This document shows positions 44,224-54,013 of a stretch of 64,000 nt of DNA, piece after piece. Both the position numbers and the translations under genes were made by a program. The notes below the pieces were generated by a model, which made no database searches, was not told the DNA's origin, and was given only the letters and a program-made list of their open reading frames with translations. Position 1 is the first letter of the stretch. Every line of letters starts with the position of its first letter. The DNA comes from a bacterium (GTDB lineage Bacteria; Fidelibacterota; Marinisomatia; Marinisomatales; JAHJCW01). The stretch spans positions 385,350 through 449,349 of the forward strand of contig JANQGY010000013.1 in the NCBI GenBank assembly GCA_028282845.1, read 5' to 3'.

Positions 44224-46624
44224 GCAAGCAACACTAGGTTGTTATCATTGCGGGCTTGCCTGCCCGGATGATAAAATTGCAATTGAAGATAAATATTTCT
44301 GTTGTAACGGCTGTAAAACCGCCTACGAAATACTAGAGGGAAGTGATCTTTGTCAATATTATGAGCTGAATGAGACGCCCGGTACTACGCCTGCTGAATT
44401 TGGCTTTAAGGAAAAGTATAGTTTTCTGGATGATGAGAAAACTCGAAGTCAGCTTTATCAATTTGTTAATGATAATATTGTCACCTTAACACTGACACTG
44501 CCCGCAATCCATTGCAGTTCGTGCATTTGGGTTTTGGAAAGCTTTTACCGGATCAATGATGGTGTAACCAATTCAAAGGTTAATTTTCTAAAAAAACAGC
44601 TCACCATATCTTTTGACAAGACCAAAACCAGTTTGAGAACGATCGTTGAGCAACTTGCCTCCTTAGGATACGAACCGGAATTCAATCTCGCTGATCTACA
44701 AACTAAAGTTGGTGAAAAGAATCTACGCAGTTTATATATAAAGATCGGGATAGCCGGCTTTGCCTTTGGCAATATTATGTTATTGAGCCTCCCCGATTAT
44801 CTACAAAAATTTGATACGATACCGCAAAACTTTCAAATCTTCTTCAGTGTTTTGAACATAATTTTGGCTCTGCCTGTTTTATTTTACAGTGCATCAGGCT
44901 ATTTTAAATCGGCTTGGGGCAGTCTAAGGAAAAAAGCGATCAATATGGATGTACCGATCTCTTTGGGAATAATTACTTTATTCATTCGCAGTTTTTATGA
45001 AGTTGGTACTTTGTCGGGAGTTGGCTGGATGGACTCGTTTGCCGGATTGGTATTTTTGTTGTTATTGGGTAAACTATTTCAGGAAAAAACCTATCAAGCC
45101 CTTTCCTTTGAACGGGACTATAAGTCCTATTTCCCGGTTTCAATTATCAAATTAGAAGCCGGCAAAGAGCGTAGTATTGCACTTTCACAACTGAAAGTAC
45201 GCGATAGATATATTGTGAGAAATAATGAAATAATTCCGGCTGATTCGATACTGATCAATGGCAAAGGATTGATTGATTACAGTTTTATTACCGGCGAAGC
45301 CGATGTACACAGCAAGGTGTCCGGAGATATGGTGTATGCCGGAGGTAAACATCAAGGCGGGGCAATCGAACTGGAAGTGGTAAAAGAGGTTTCACAGAGT
45401 TATTTGACCCAATTGTGGAATAATGATGCTTTCAACAAACATCAGGATGCCCGGATCACTGTTCTGGCTAATACGGTTAGTAAGTATTTTACCGCAGCGG
45501 TGTTGTTAATTGCAAGCGGTGCGGCATTATATTGGCTGCCTAACTATACTTACGCAGCTAATGCTTTCACGGCTGTATTGATTATTGCCTGCCCCTGTGC
45601 GCTTGCCCTATCCACACCATTTACATTGGGCAATACCATGCGAATTTTCGGAAGGAAAAATTTTTACATTAAAAATACTGCGGTTGTCGAAGTACTTTCA
45701 AATATTGATACAATTGTATTTGATAAAACGGGCACACTAACGGAATCAGGTTCAAGTGGAACAGAATTCATGCCGGCAGAGCAAACTAATTACCCGGAAG
45801 CCAAATTATTTTCGCTGATTAGATCAGTTACCTGGCATTCTACTCATCCTTTAAGCCGGAAAATAACACAGTTTCTGATGGATTATGAAGTTCTCGATGA
45901 AGTTGAAGATTTGGAAGAACTGCCGGGCAAAGGAGTACAAGCAATTGTAGAAAATGATTTGGTGAAGGTTGGTTCTGAAGATTTTATCGTTGCTGATATC
46001 AATATGGATAATGATGGAAGGTCTAAAGTGTTGATTTCCATCAATGATAAATTTGCGGGATTCTTTGCTATTCAAGGCACTTATCGTACCGGATTTAAAA
46101 CGGTATTATCCGATTTGAATAAGCACTATGATACATTGTTGCTTTCCGGCGATAATGATAATGAAAAAGAAGTTTTATCGAGTTATTTTAGTGATGGATC
46201 AAGGCTATACTTCAATCAATCGCCAATACAGAAACTTGAAAAGATCAAATCATTGCAGTCGGCTAATAAAAAAGTTTTAATGGTTGGTGATGGTTTGAAT
46301 GATGCCGGAGCATTGCGACAAAGTGATCTTGGTATTTCCATAACAGAAAACATCAATGCTTTTTCGCCGGCTTGTGATGGAATTTTGGAAAGTAATAGTT
46401 TTAGTAGGCTGTACAACCTGATAAGGTTTTCAAAAACAAGTATGGTAATTGTGAAAATTAGTTATCTGATTTCTTTATTATATAATATTATCGGACTTAG
46501 TTTTGCTGTGCAGGGAACCTTATCTCCGTTAATATCGGCAATTCTAATGCCGTTAAGTTCGATAACTGTGGTTACTTTCACATCAGTTGGTACCAACTTA
46601 CTTGCAAAATTAAAATTGGATTGA
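44189..46624 (+). CDS. ccoI: Copper-transporting P1B-type ATPase for cbb3 oxidase assembly
   Basis: 811 residues. The N-terminus has cysteine-rich metal sites GCYHCGLACPD and YFCCNGCKTA, then a heavy-metal domain with IHCSSCIWVLE. The transport motif IACPCALALS, phosphorylation site FDKTGTLTES and hinge VGDGLNDAGAL are intact. CcoI/FixI exports copper to the periplasm for the CuB site of cbb3 oxidase. The start is uncertain: ATG 44189 overlaps the previous gene, and a GTG at 44204 would also keep the cysteine sites. Located between TauE-like and ccoS genes, as is usual. Confidence 0.95.
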   Translation: MRLIQVTAVKTEQATLGCYHCGLACPDDKIAIEDKYFCCNGCKTAYEILEGSDLCQYYELNETPGTTPAEFGFKEKYSFLDDEKTRSQLYQFVNDNIVTLTLTLPAIHCSSCIWVLESFYRINDGVTNSKVNFLKKQLTISFDKTKTSLRTIVEQLASLGYEPEFNLADLQTKVGEKNLRSLYIKIGIAGFAFGNIMLLSLPDYLQKFDTIPQNFQIFFSVLNIILALPVLFYSASGYFKSAWGSLRKKAINMDVPISLGIITLFIRSFYEVGTLSGVGWMDSFAGLVFLLLLGKLFQEKTYQALSFERDYKSYFPVSIIKLEAGKERSIALSQLKVRDRYIVRNNEIIPADSILINGKGLIDYSFITGEADVHSKVSGDMVYAGGKHQGGAIELEVVKEVSQSYLTQLWNNDAFNKHQDARITVLANTVSKYFTAAVLLIASGAALYWLPNYTYAANAFTAVLIIACPCALALSTPFTLGNTMRIFGRKNFYIKNTAVVEVLSNIDTIVFDKTGTLTESGSSGTEFMPAEQTNYPEAKLFSLIRSVTWHSTHPLSRKITQFLMDYEVLDEVEDLEELPGKGVQAIVENDLVKVGSEDFIVADINMDNDGRSKVLISINDKFAGFFAIQGTYRTGFKTVLSDLNKHYDTLLLSGDNDNEKEVLSSYFSDGSRLYFNQSPIQKLEKIKSLQSANKKVLMVGDGLNDAGALRQSDLGISITENINAFSPACDGILESNSFSRLYNLIRFSKTSMVIVKISYLISLLYNIIGLSFAVQGTLSPLISAILMPLSSITVVTFTSVGTNLLAKLKLD

Positions 46625-46694
46625 AAATTATACTAAATTCGTATAATTTAAATTGTAGGAAACAAAATTTTTTGGGTATATTCAATTACTATAG

Positions 46695-46883
46695 ATGAGT
46701 GTATTATATATATTAGTTATTGCTGCCTTGTTTGTAGCAATCGGTTTTTTAATAGCTTTTATTTGGGCTGTAAAATCGGGGCAGTATGATGATACACATA
46801 CGCCATCTATGAGAATTATTTTAGACGATAAGAGAACAGAATCGTCAGATAAGAAACAGGAGGAAAAAGAAAATGGCAATTGA
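46695..46883 (+). CDS. ccoS: cbb3 oxidase maturation protein CcoS
   Basis: 62 residues: one membrane helix (about 3-25) followed by WAVKSGQYDDTHTPSMRIIL, the standard CcoS pattern in which the helix is followed by GQ(F/Y)DD and a short polar tail. CcoS is needed for cofactor insertion into cbb3 oxidase. It overlaps ccoN by 11 bases, and the ribosome site AGGAGG for ccoN lies inside its end. Confidence 0.93.
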   Translation: MSVLYILVIAALFVAIGFLIAFIWAVKSGQYDDTHTPSMRIILDDKRTESSDKKQEEKENGN

Positions 46884-48990
46884 ATCATTTAATTATGATA
46901 ATAAAATCGCAAGGAATTTCATGTATGCCACTATCCTTTGGGGAATTGTGGCATTTTTAGTTGGATTAATAATTGCTATTCAATTATATGCACCTGCTTT
47001 GAATTTGGGTATTCCGTGGTTGACTTTCGGCCGTTTGCGACCGCTGCATACAAATGCCGCGATTTTTGCTTTTGTTGGTAACGGCATTTTTATGGGCGTA
47101 TATTATTCATTACAGCGTTTGCTAAAAGCCCGCATGTTCAGTGATCTGCTCGGCAAATTGCATTTCTGGGGCTGGCAGTTAATTATCGTGTGTGCAGCTT
47201 TAACAATTCCTTTAGGCTACACCATGGGTAAAGAGTATGCTGAATTAGAATGGCCAATTGATATTTTAATTGCTGTTGTCTGGATCATATTCGGAATAAA
47301 TATGATCGGAACAATTATGAAACGGCGTGAAAAACATCTTTATGTGGCAATCTGGTTCTATATTGCTACATTTTTCACAGTGGCTTTGCTGCACGTTGTC
47401 AATTCTATTGAGATTCCGGTAACTTTCCTAAAGAGTTATCCGATTTTTGCCGGTGTGCAGGATGCAATGGTGCAATGGTGGTACGGGCATAATGCTGTAG
47501 CTTTCTTCCTGACAACGCCCTATTTAGGTTTGATGTATTACTTTCTACCCAAGGCTGCAAATCGCCCGATATTCTCATATCGCTTGTCTATAGTCCATTT
47601 CTGGGCACTCATTTTTATTTATATCTGGGCCGGTCCGCATCATTTACTTTATTCTTCCACACCGGATTGGGTACAGACCTTAGGCGTTACATTTTCAGTT
47701 ATGTTAATTGCGCCATCCTGGGGTGGTATGCTTAACGGATTGCTGACTTTGAGAGGTGCCTGGGACAAAGTGCGTAAAGATCCGATCCTGAAAATGATGG
47801 TAGTGGCCGTGACGGCGTACGGATTATCAACATTTGAAGGTCCGATGATGTCGCTTAAAAGTGTCAATGCGTTAACTCATTTTACCGATTGGGTAATCGG
47901 TCATGTTCATATTGGTGCACTTGGTTGGAATGGGTTGTTAACATTCGGGATCCTTTATTGGTTGGTACCAAGATTGTTTAATACCAAACTGCATTCCGTT
48001 AAATTAGCCAATGCCCATTTCTGGTTCAGTACCTTAGGTATTGTCATTTACGCTATTCCGATGTATTGGAGTGGCGTAACACAGTCTTTAATGTGGAAAC
48101 AATTCAATCCTAACGGATTGCTACAGTATCCCAACTTTTTAGAGACCGTCACACAAATTATTCCGATGTACATTATACGTTCCTTTGGCGGTTTACTTTA
48201 TTTAGTTGGAGCGATATTAATGATTATTAATTTGGTTAAAACTATCAAGCAAGGCTCATTTGTTGCCGAGGAAGCTGCCGAAGCTCCGGCTTTAGACAAA
48301 ACACCGGTCAAAGCAGCAGGAGTTTACAAACATCGTTGGATTGAAAGTCGCCCGGTTCGATTCATGGTATTTGCTTTGGTTGCAGTTCTGATAGGGGGAA
48401 TTATTGAAATAGTACCGATGTATTTAATCAAGAGTAATGTTCCAACAATTGAGAGTGTTAAACCATATACACCTTTGGAGCTTCAAGGTCGTGATATTTA
48501 TATAAGCGAGGGCTGTTATGTATGTCATTCGCAGTGGGTTAGACCGTTCCGGTCCGAGACCGAAAGATATGGTGAAGTGTCAAAATCAGGTGAGTTTGTT
48601 TATGATCATCCGTTCCAATGGGGTTCAAAACGAACCGGTCCCGATCTGCATCGTATTGGCGGAAAATATCCTGATGCCTGGCATTGGAACCACATGATTG
48701 ATCCGCATTTGACATCTCCAAAATCTATTATGCCACCTTATCCATGGTTGGAGAGTCAAAAAATTGATCTTGCAACTACTCCAAAGAAGATACGAGTAAT
48801 GCAAACGCTCGGAGTCCCTTATCCGGAAGGGTATGACGAACAAGCCAATACTGATTTAGAGGCTCAGGCTACGGGAATTGTTGAAAACCTTAAAGCGCAA
48901 GGTATCCCGAGTGCTGAGTGGGATTCTAAATTAGTGGCTCTGATTGCCTATATGCAAAGATTAGGAACCGATATTAAAGGCGCTGATTAA
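46873..48990 (+). CDS. ccoNO: cbb3-type cytochrome c oxidase, fused subunits I and II (CcoNO)
   Basis: 705 residues. Residues about 1-460 are CcoN: twelve or more membrane helices with heme/CuB histidine segments RPLHTNAAIFAFVGNG, VQWWYGHNAVAFFLTTPY and WAGPHHLLYSS. Residues about 500-705 are CcoO: a second membrane helix (FMVFALVAVLIGGIIEIVP) and one c-type heme site GCYVCHSQ with later RTGPDLHRIGGKYPD and SIMPPYPWL. The fusion of the two subunits is a known variant in Bacteroidota. The complex reduces oxygen to water with high affinity and pumps protons. Confidence 0.97.
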   Translation: MAIESFNYDNKIARNFMYATILWGIVAFLVGLIIAIQLYAPALNLGIPWLTFGRLRPLHTNAAIFAFVGNGIFMGVYYSLQRLLKARMFSDLLGKLHFWGWQLIIVCAALTIPLGYTMGKEYAELEWPIDILIAVVWIIFGINMIGTIMKRREKHLYVAIWFYIATFFTVALLHVVNSIEIPVTFLKSYPIFAGVQDAMVQWWYGHNAVAFFLTTPYLGLMYYFLPKAANRPIFSYRLSIVHFWALIFIYIWAGPHHLLYSSTPDWVQTLGVTFSVMLIAPSWGGMLNGLLTLRGAWDKVRKDPILKMMVVAVTAYGLSTFEGPMMSLKSVNALTHFTDWVIGHVHIGALGWNGLLTFGILYWLVPRLFNTKLHSVKLANAHFWFSTLGIVIYAIPMYWSGVTQSLMWKQFNPNGLLQYPNFLETVTQIIPMYIIRSFGGLLYLVGAILMIINLVKTIKQGSFVAEEAAEAPALDKTPVKAAGVYKHRWIESRPVRFMVFALVAVLIGGIIEIVPMYLIKSNVPTIESVKPYTPLELQGRDIYISEGCYVCHSQWVRPFRSETERYGEVSKSGEFVYDHPFQWGSKRTGPDLHRIGGKYPDAWHWNHMIDPHLTSPKSIMPPYPWLESQKIDLATTPKKIRVMQTLGVPYPEGYDEQANTDLEAQATGIVENLKAQGIPSAEWDSKLVALIAYMQRLGTDIKGAD

Positions 48991-48992
48991 TC

Positions 48993-49175
48993 ATGTTTAA
49001 ATATGTATTAGATCCCAGCCGTGATTTTGGAGTTATACCAATGATTCCGTTGGTCGGATTTTTTCTGATATTTATCGGGGTTATTGTCTGGGCATTTTTG
49101 GCTAATAAAGGATATATCAATCACATGAGTAATTTGCCTTTTGAAAAACAAATTTCAAAAAAGGGAGAGAATTAA
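48993..49175 (+). CDS. ccoQ: Small cbb3 oxidase subunit, CcoQ-like
   Basis: 60 residues with one membrane helix (about 15-37, PMIPLVGFFLIFIGVIVWAF) and a short polar tail. Its location between ccoNO and ccoP, two bases from each, is that of CcoQ/FixQ, which stabilises the complex. The sequence alone would not identify it. Confidence 0.8.
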   Translation: MFKYVLDPSRDFGVIPMIPLVGFFLIFIGVIVWAFLANKGYINHMSNLPFEKQISKKGEN

Positions 49176-49177
49176 TT

Positions 49178-49822
49178 ATGACTAAAATTGAAAATGAAAA
49201 ATTAATGGATCATAATTATGATGGAATACAAGAATTAGATAACTTTTTACCACCATGGTGGACATGGTTATTTATTATTACCATCGTATTCTCGGTCGCA
49301 TATATTTTACATTATCATGTATTCAAAACCGGGGATTCGCAAGCGGTTGAATATTATAAAGAGATGAATCCGGAATGGTCGCATGCTGATTTGAAGATGG
49401 TTGGACCTAGTTACCGATATAGCTCGCCCTATGCAGGATCATCAAGTGTTGCTGCTGCAACTGTTAGTTCAACATCAGATATTACGGCTGAGCCGGTTGA
49501 GATTATAATGTTAAGCGACAATGAAAGTTTGGATAAAGGCAAGCAGATTTTTGCTATCAATTGTGTTGTTTGCCACGGAGCGAACGGCGAAGGTTTGATT
49601 GGTCCTAATTTCACCGATGAATATTGGATACACGGTGGATCACTGGATGATATTGTGCATATAATCAATGTCGGTGTTCCGGCAAAAGGTATGATTCCAT
49701 GGGATAAAACCTTGACCCCGCAGCAGATATTAGAAGTCTCAAGTTACATTGTGAGTTTAGTGGGAACGGATCCGCCCAATCAGAAAGCACCGGAGGGTGA
49801 GTTATACGTCCGTAACAATTAA
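49178..49822 (+). CDS. ccoP: cbb3 oxidase subunit III with a single heme c (CcoP)
   Basis: 214 residues. The N-terminal part matches FixP_N: DHNYDGIQELDNFLPPWWTW followed by one membrane helix. The periplasmic part has only one c-type heme site, NCVVCHGANGEG (near residue 130), with the distal methionine probably in VPAKGMIPW. CcoP of proteobacteria has two hemes; here the second cytochrome domain is absent and replaced by a short Ser/Ala/Thr linker (about 85-105). It passes electrons into CcoO. A terminator follows. Confidence 0.93.
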   Translation: MTKIENEKLMDHNYDGIQELDNFLPPWWTWLFIITIVFSVAYILHYHVFKTGDSQAVEYYKEMNPEWSHADLKMVGPSYRYSSPYAGSSSVAAATVSSTSDITAEPVEIIMLSDNESLDKGKQIFAINCVVCHGANGEGLIGPNFTDEYWIHGGSLDDIVHIINVGVPAKGMIPWDKTLTPQQILEVSSYIVSLVGTDPPNQKAPEGELYVRNN

Positions 49823-49833
49823 TTGAATTAATT

Positions 49834-49867
49834 ATATCGGGAGGTGCTTAAATTAACCTCCCGATAT
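49834..49867 (+). terminator. Intrinsic terminator after ccoP
   Basis: ATATCGGGAGGT (49834-49845) and ACCTCCCGATAT (49856-49867) are perfect reverse complements around a 10-base loop, followed by TTTTA. It separates the structural oxidase genes from the assembly genes ccoG-ccoH, 27 bases upstream of the ccoG start, so read-through or a separate promoter must feed ccoG. Confidence 0.8.
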
Positions 49868-49894
49868 TTTTAATAATTACTGATATTTACTTAA

Positions 49895-51313
49895 ATGAAT
49901 CCTGCTCAAGATATAGATCCCCGCAGTCAATCGGTGTACCGTGATAAAATCTCCACTGTAGATAGCGCAGGTAAACGGGTAAGACTTTTTCCTAAGAAAC
50001 CAAAAGGCAATTTCTATAACGCCCGTACAATTGTTTCTATATTCCTATTATTATTTTTATTTGCCGGTCCATTCCTAAAGATAAATGGTCATCCTCTTTT
50101 ACTGTTAAATATCCTTGAAAGAAAATTCTATATTTTCGGTGTGGCATTTTGGCCTCAGGATTTGCATCTATTCGGGATAGGATTAATTACGCTAATTGTT
50201 TTTATAGTCCTATTTACGGCTGTATTCGGTCGGCTGTTTTGCGGTTGGGCTTGCCCGCAGTCGGTATTTATGGAGATGGTATTTAGACGAATTGATTTTT
50301 GGATCGAAGGCGATGAGAAAGCTCAAAAAAAGTTAAGCGCAGGTCCCTGGAGCTTTGGTAAAATTTTCAAACGAGGTTTCAAGTATGCCATCTACTTTTC
50401 TATTGCATTCCTGATCGGCAACACCTTTTTAGCATATATTATCGGTAAAGATGAATTGTTTAAAATTATTTCTGAGCCGGTAAGCGAACATATCGCCGGT
50501 TTTACGGCGATGGTAATCTTCAGCGCGCTCACATTTGCAAATTTTGCCTTTTTTAGAGAACAAGCATGCACATTAGTTTGTCCCTATGGCAGATTACAAG
50601 GTGTTTTATTGGATGAAAAGTCAATTGTTGTGCATTATGATTTTGGTCGTGGGGAACCGCGTGGTAAAGGAAAACGGACCGGCACAAGCAAGTTAGGCGA
50701 TTGCATTGATTGTCATTATTGCGTGGATGTTTGCCCGACCGGTATTGATATTCGCAACGGAACGCAGTTAGAGTGTATCAACTGTACCGCTTGTATTGAT
50801 GCCTGCAATGTGATCATGGATAAAGTGAAACTCCCGCGTGGTTTGATCCGCTATGCGTCTTTTAGTAAAATTTCCGGTGAAATTAAAAAATTCTTTAATT
50901 TAAGAGTAATTGGTTATACGGTCTTTTTCTTATTAGTATCAGGAATTTTAGTTACATTACTGCTTAACCGTAAACCGATTGAAACAACAATATTGCGTAC
51001 ACCAGGCTCACTTTATCAGGAGGTGGTTGACGGCTATATTTCTAATCTGTATAATATCAAAGTAGTTAATAAATCCTATGACGATCGGAAAATAAGCTTA
51101 GAGTTAGTTAAGCCCGAGGCCGGCCGGATACGAATGATCAAGAAAATAGTTTTAATGCCGGATGACCTGACTGAATCAGCGTTCTTTATTGATATTCCAA
51201 ATGAAAGTATTGCTTCTACCAAAATACCAATTTTAATAAATGTATTGTCCGACGGTGAAGTACTGGAGAATTTCAAAACAACTTTTGTAGCCCCGAAGCG
51301 ATTTGAAGAATGA
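49895..51313 (+). CDS. ccoG: cbb3 oxidase assembly protein CcoG, 4Fe-4S
   Basis: 472 residues. Five or so membrane helices in the first half, FCGWACPQSVFMEMVFRR (about 112-129), then two ferredoxin-like cluster sites: CIDCHYCVDVCPTG and CINCTACIDACNVIM (about 268-310). The C-terminal 120 residues form the periplasmic FixG_C Ig-like domain. CcoG/RdxA is a membrane iron-sulfur protein that reduces copper during oxidase maturation. The stop overlaps ccoH by four bases. Confidence 0.95.
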   Translation: MNPAQDIDPRSQSVYRDKISTVDSAGKRVRLFPKKPKGNFYNARTIVSIFLLLFLFAGPFLKINGHPLLLLNILERKFYIFGVAFWPQDLHLFGIGLITLIVFIVLFTAVFGRLFCGWACPQSVFMEMVFRRIDFWIEGDEKAQKKLSAGPWSFGKIFKRGFKYAIYFSIAFLIGNTFLAYIIGKDELFKIISEPVSEHIAGFTAMVIFSALTFANFAFFREQACTLVCPYGRLQGVLLDEKSIVVHYDFGRGEPRGKGKRTGTSKLGDCIDCHYCVDVCPTGIDIRNGTQLECINCTACIDACNVIMDKVKLPRGLIRYASFSKISGEIKKFFNLRVIGYTVFFLLVSGILVTLLLNRKPIETTILRTPGSLYQEVVDGYISNLYNIKVVNKSYDDRKISLELVKPEAGRIRMIKKIVLMPDDLTESAFFIDIPNESIASTKIPILINVLSDGEVLENFKTTFVAPKRFEE

Positions 51314-51762
51314 AAAGTCCCGTAACATTTTTACAAGGTATTGTATCTGTAATTGTGCTGTCAATTATAGGTTTAATTGCTCTGATAATTTTTTCGGGCA
51401 AAATAAAATTTGGAATGGTTGATGAGAATTATTACGAAAAAGATTTGCAATATCAGGATCAAATTGATCGGATTGAAAGAGCCGGTGAATTACAGGAAGC
51501 AGTAAAGATTGAACTGATCGGTAATTATATCAGCATAGATTTTCCTGAATTATTTGAGCCTACTGAGGTCAGTGGCGAAATTAAACTGTACCGCCCGTCC
51601 GACCCGCAATTAGACCAATTCATAAATATACTTTTGGACAATGAGGGTCGTCAATTTATAGAAACTACCCGCTTAAAATCCGGTGCTTGGAAATTAATGT
51701 TAACATGGTATTATGATGATCTGGACTATTATATAGAAAAGCGGATATTTATTAATAATTAA
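51310..51762 (+). CDS. ccoH: cbb3 oxidase assembly protein CcoH (FixH)
   Basis: 150 residues: one N-terminal membrane helix (about 10-31) and a periplasmic beta-rich domain. The segment FGMVDENYYEKDLQYQDQID, ending in a coiled LQYQ..RI stretch, is characteristic of FixH. It works with CcoI, CcoG and CcoS in cbb3 assembly. It is the last gene of the oxidase cluster, and a PAP2 gene starts six bases later. Confidence 0.9.
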   Translation: MKSPVTFLQGIVSVIVLSIIGLIALIIFSGKIKFGMVDENYYEKDLQYQDQIDRIERAGELQEAVKIELIGNYISIDFPELFEPTEVSGEIKLYRPSDPQLDQFINILLDNEGRQFIETTRLKSGAWKLMLTWYYDDLDYYIEKRIFINN

Positions 51763-51768
51763 TAACAA

Positions 51769-52500
51769 TTGTCAAAAATAATCTATAGATTTTTCTTATT
51801 CCTCTTAATTAGCAATATAGTCTATCCGCAGGATCGTTATGAATCATTTCAAAACTGGTTCAATGCTTTACCGGAATACGGCTATGACGGAATGAAAAAT
51901 GCGTTCACCGATAAAACAAATTTAGCAGTAATCGGAAGTGCGGGATTGAGTTCTTTACTGGTACATCAATTTGATGAAGAGCTACAAGACTACGCCCAAA
52001 CAAATGGATTGTTGCCGGAGCGTTTAGCGCAATTCGGCGATCTTTACGGTGGTACCTGGTCAGCCTTGATCCTGCCCGTTTCAGTAATAATAACATCTAA
52101 ATCATCAAATGATACCAATAAAGAAATGTTACAAAAATTGGATTACTCGGTTTCGGCCTTGGTTGCCAACGGAATAACAACAATTTTATTAAAGGAGATA
52201 ATTGGTCGAAAAAGACCGAATGGAGAAGATTATCGTTCAATGCCTTCCGGCCATTCCTCCAACAGCTTTACAGTTGCTGCCGTTGTAAACGAAATATATG
52301 GAAAAGAAGCGGGTGCTGTGGCATATTTACTGGCAGGAATAACAGGAATTAGCAGAATCCACCATAATAAGCATTATCTTTCTGATGTGCTAATAGGAGC
52401 AGGCTTTGGAATAATAATCGGTAGAGGATTTGCTAAAACCTATAACAGATACAAGAAAACTAGCGAATTCAATTTGAGTGTCAGTTTTAGTTTGAACTAA
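51769..52500 (+). CDS. PAP2-type phosphatase, exported
   Basis: 243 residues starting at TTG with a signal peptide (FFLFLLISNIVYPQ). The three phosphatase motifs are present: KEIIGRKRP (about 142-150), PSGHSSNSF (about 159-167) and SRIHHNKHYLSDV (about 196-208). PAP2 enzymes dephosphorylate lipid phosphates such as phosphatidic acid or undecaprenyl diphosphate on the periplasmic side. It lacks the multi-helix plan of the membrane PAP2 enzymes. It may be cotranscribed with the cco genes, but shares no known function with them. Confidence 0.88.
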   Translation: MSKIIYRFFLFLLISNIVYPQDRYESFQNWFNALPEYGYDGMKNAFTDKTNLAVIGSAGLSSLLVHQFDEELQDYAQTNGLLPERLAQFGDLYGGTWSALILPVSVIITSKSSNDTNKEMLQKLDYSVSALVANGITTILLKEIIGRKRPNGEDYRSMPSGHSSNSFTVAAVVNEIYGKEAGAVAYLLAGITGISRIHHNKHYLSDVLIGAGFGIIIGRGFAKTYNRYKKTSEFNLSVSFSLN

Positions 52501-52520
52501 TTAGAAATACAATCTTATAG

Positions 52521-53879
52521 TTAGTCAATACCTGTCTTAAATGAGAAAATATATGGTTCCTTAATATTGGTGCCATATAAATCTTCAGCCCCACCTCCAA
52601 TTGTAACTGTATAGACAGTATTTGAATCTAGATTATTGGAAGGTATAAAGGTTACATAAGATGGATGACCTGTATGGTAAAAACTTCTTCCATATATAAA
52701 ATCTCCAAGTATATTAGGATTGATTGAGAAATTAGTAATTACAGAATCAATATTTACAAATGTATTAAATTCTAATTCAATTTCACTTCGGATAGGTGCG
52801 TTAAGATTTCCATTATATGGTATGGTTTTGATTATTTGAGGTAAAGCTGTCTGGAATGAAAAAGTAAAAGGAACATTGTCAAATGGTTCTTCAATAAATG
52901 TTTGTAATGTATCTATTGAGATGGAATAAAATGTATCAGCAAAGAAAACACCACCAATATCAATTATTAATTCTCTATCATTAGGCCAATATAAGATTGG
53001 ATTCTCGCATAGATTAATATTTATAGAATTCTCAATTTTCATTTGATCTATATCTTTGTGAAATAAAACTTGAATACCCTCATATATAATCAAATCTTTA
53101 ATTATATCGCCATTGTTTGGATAGGTTATAATTCTATCAAATTGACTACTATTTTGTTGTGTTGTAAAGGAAAATTCTAATGGGAATCGTAATTGATTTC
53201 CTCTTATATCTTTTGCATTAGTAGATAACGTTACATAATAGGTAGTATCTGCATATAGATCCTTTTGGGCAATTCTAAAAGTGAAAGCACTATTATCATA
53301 TTGTGTATAAGTATTATTGTAAGACTCATACCAATTATCGGCATAATAATCTGTAATGTAAGGATCGTCTCGTATTATCCCCCAGTAAAATTGTCCTTCT
53401 GTTTCAGGAAATGTGCTAAAGGCATCTTCAACACTTTGCTTATCCATTTGTCGAGTAAAAGCGATTGATATTGTGATACTACTGATATGGTCAGGTAATC
53501 CAAGATTATCATAGTTTTCAGGAATATGGTGTGATACTAGATCAGGGATATTTGATAAATCAATTTCTCCAATATACGTTGTTGTCTCATTATTTACCTT
53601 GACATTTAATAGCTCATAAATTCTATAAGTTGAAGATTTGATGGTGAGGTCATAGTTACCTATCGGTAAATTTTCAATCCTAAATGTACCATCTACATTT
53701 ATAACAGTTGAATCAATATCTACTTCTTGGCATGCGACAATTTTTGCTTTGCTGTCTGCTTGAGCTATTTTCCCCGAAATACTACCGTAATAATTTTTGT
53801 CCCCCTCATCATCCATAATTATATTACAACCGTAAAAGAATATAACGATGAGTATTAAGAATCTATTAATTAACTTCAC
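52521..53879 (-). CDS. Lipoprotein with carboxypeptidase-like and Ig-like (Big_5) domains
   Basis: 452 residues with lipobox FFYGCN (Cys18). Residues about 30-95 resemble a carboxypeptidase-regulatory-like fold (GSISGKIAQADSKAKIVACQ; YDLTIKSSTYR). After that come three SbsA/Big_5 Ig-like repeats, recognised by a final FSFTTQ or FSFKTG and by phrases like TTYYVTLSTNAKDIRGN and NTVYTVTIGGGAEDLYG. Likely a surface- or periplasm-exposed structural protein; no enzyme domain. It converges on the PAP2 gene with 20 bases between. The function is unknown. Confidence 0.85.
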   Translation of the reverse strand: MKLINRFLILIVIFFYGCNIIMDDEGDKNYYGSISGKIAQADSKAKIVACQEVDIDSTVINVDGTFRIENLPIGNYDLTIKSSTYRIYELLNVKVNNETTTYIGEIDLSNIPDLVSHHIPENYDNLGLPDHISSITISIAFTRQMDKQSVEDAFSTFPETEGQFYWGIIRDDPYITDYYADNWYESYNNTYTQYDNSAFTFRIAQKDLYADTTYYVTLSTNAKDIRGNQLRFPLEFSFTTQQNSSQFDRIITYPNNGDIIKDLIIYEGIQVLFHKDIDQMKIENSININLCENPILYWPNDRELIIDIGGVFFADTFYSISIDTLQTFIEEPFDNVPFTFSFQTALPQIIKTIPYNGNLNAPIRSEIELEFNTFVNIDSVITNFSINPNILGDFIYGRSFYHTGHPSYVTFIPSNNLDSNTVYTVTIGGGAEDLYGTNIKEPYIFSFKTGID

Positions 53880-53962
53880 TATTAAAAGAATATTATTATA
53901 ATAAAATTAGTAATGATATTGTATAAGTGCCTAAAAGTTTGATTTATCAGTGAATATGTAAC

Positions 53963-53990
53963 TTGATTCAAATTTGGTCATCTATATAAT
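53963..53990 (+). promoter_or_regulatory. Predicted promoter for osmC
   Basis: TTGATT (53963-53968) and TATAAT (53985-53990) are separated by 16 bases, a good match to a housekeeping sigma-70 promoter, and lie 24 bases before the osmC ATG at 54014. It is in the gap after the divergently read lipoprotein gene. Confidence 0.55.
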
Positions 53991-54013
53991 ATTTAATTGC
54001 ATGGATTGTTAAA

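Noticed and set aside
46625-46694. FNR box (TTGAT-N4-ATCAA) before the cbb3 structural genes
   Set aside because: No such site occurs here, before the hemerythrin gene (42689-42802) or before the TauE-like gene (43394-43449).
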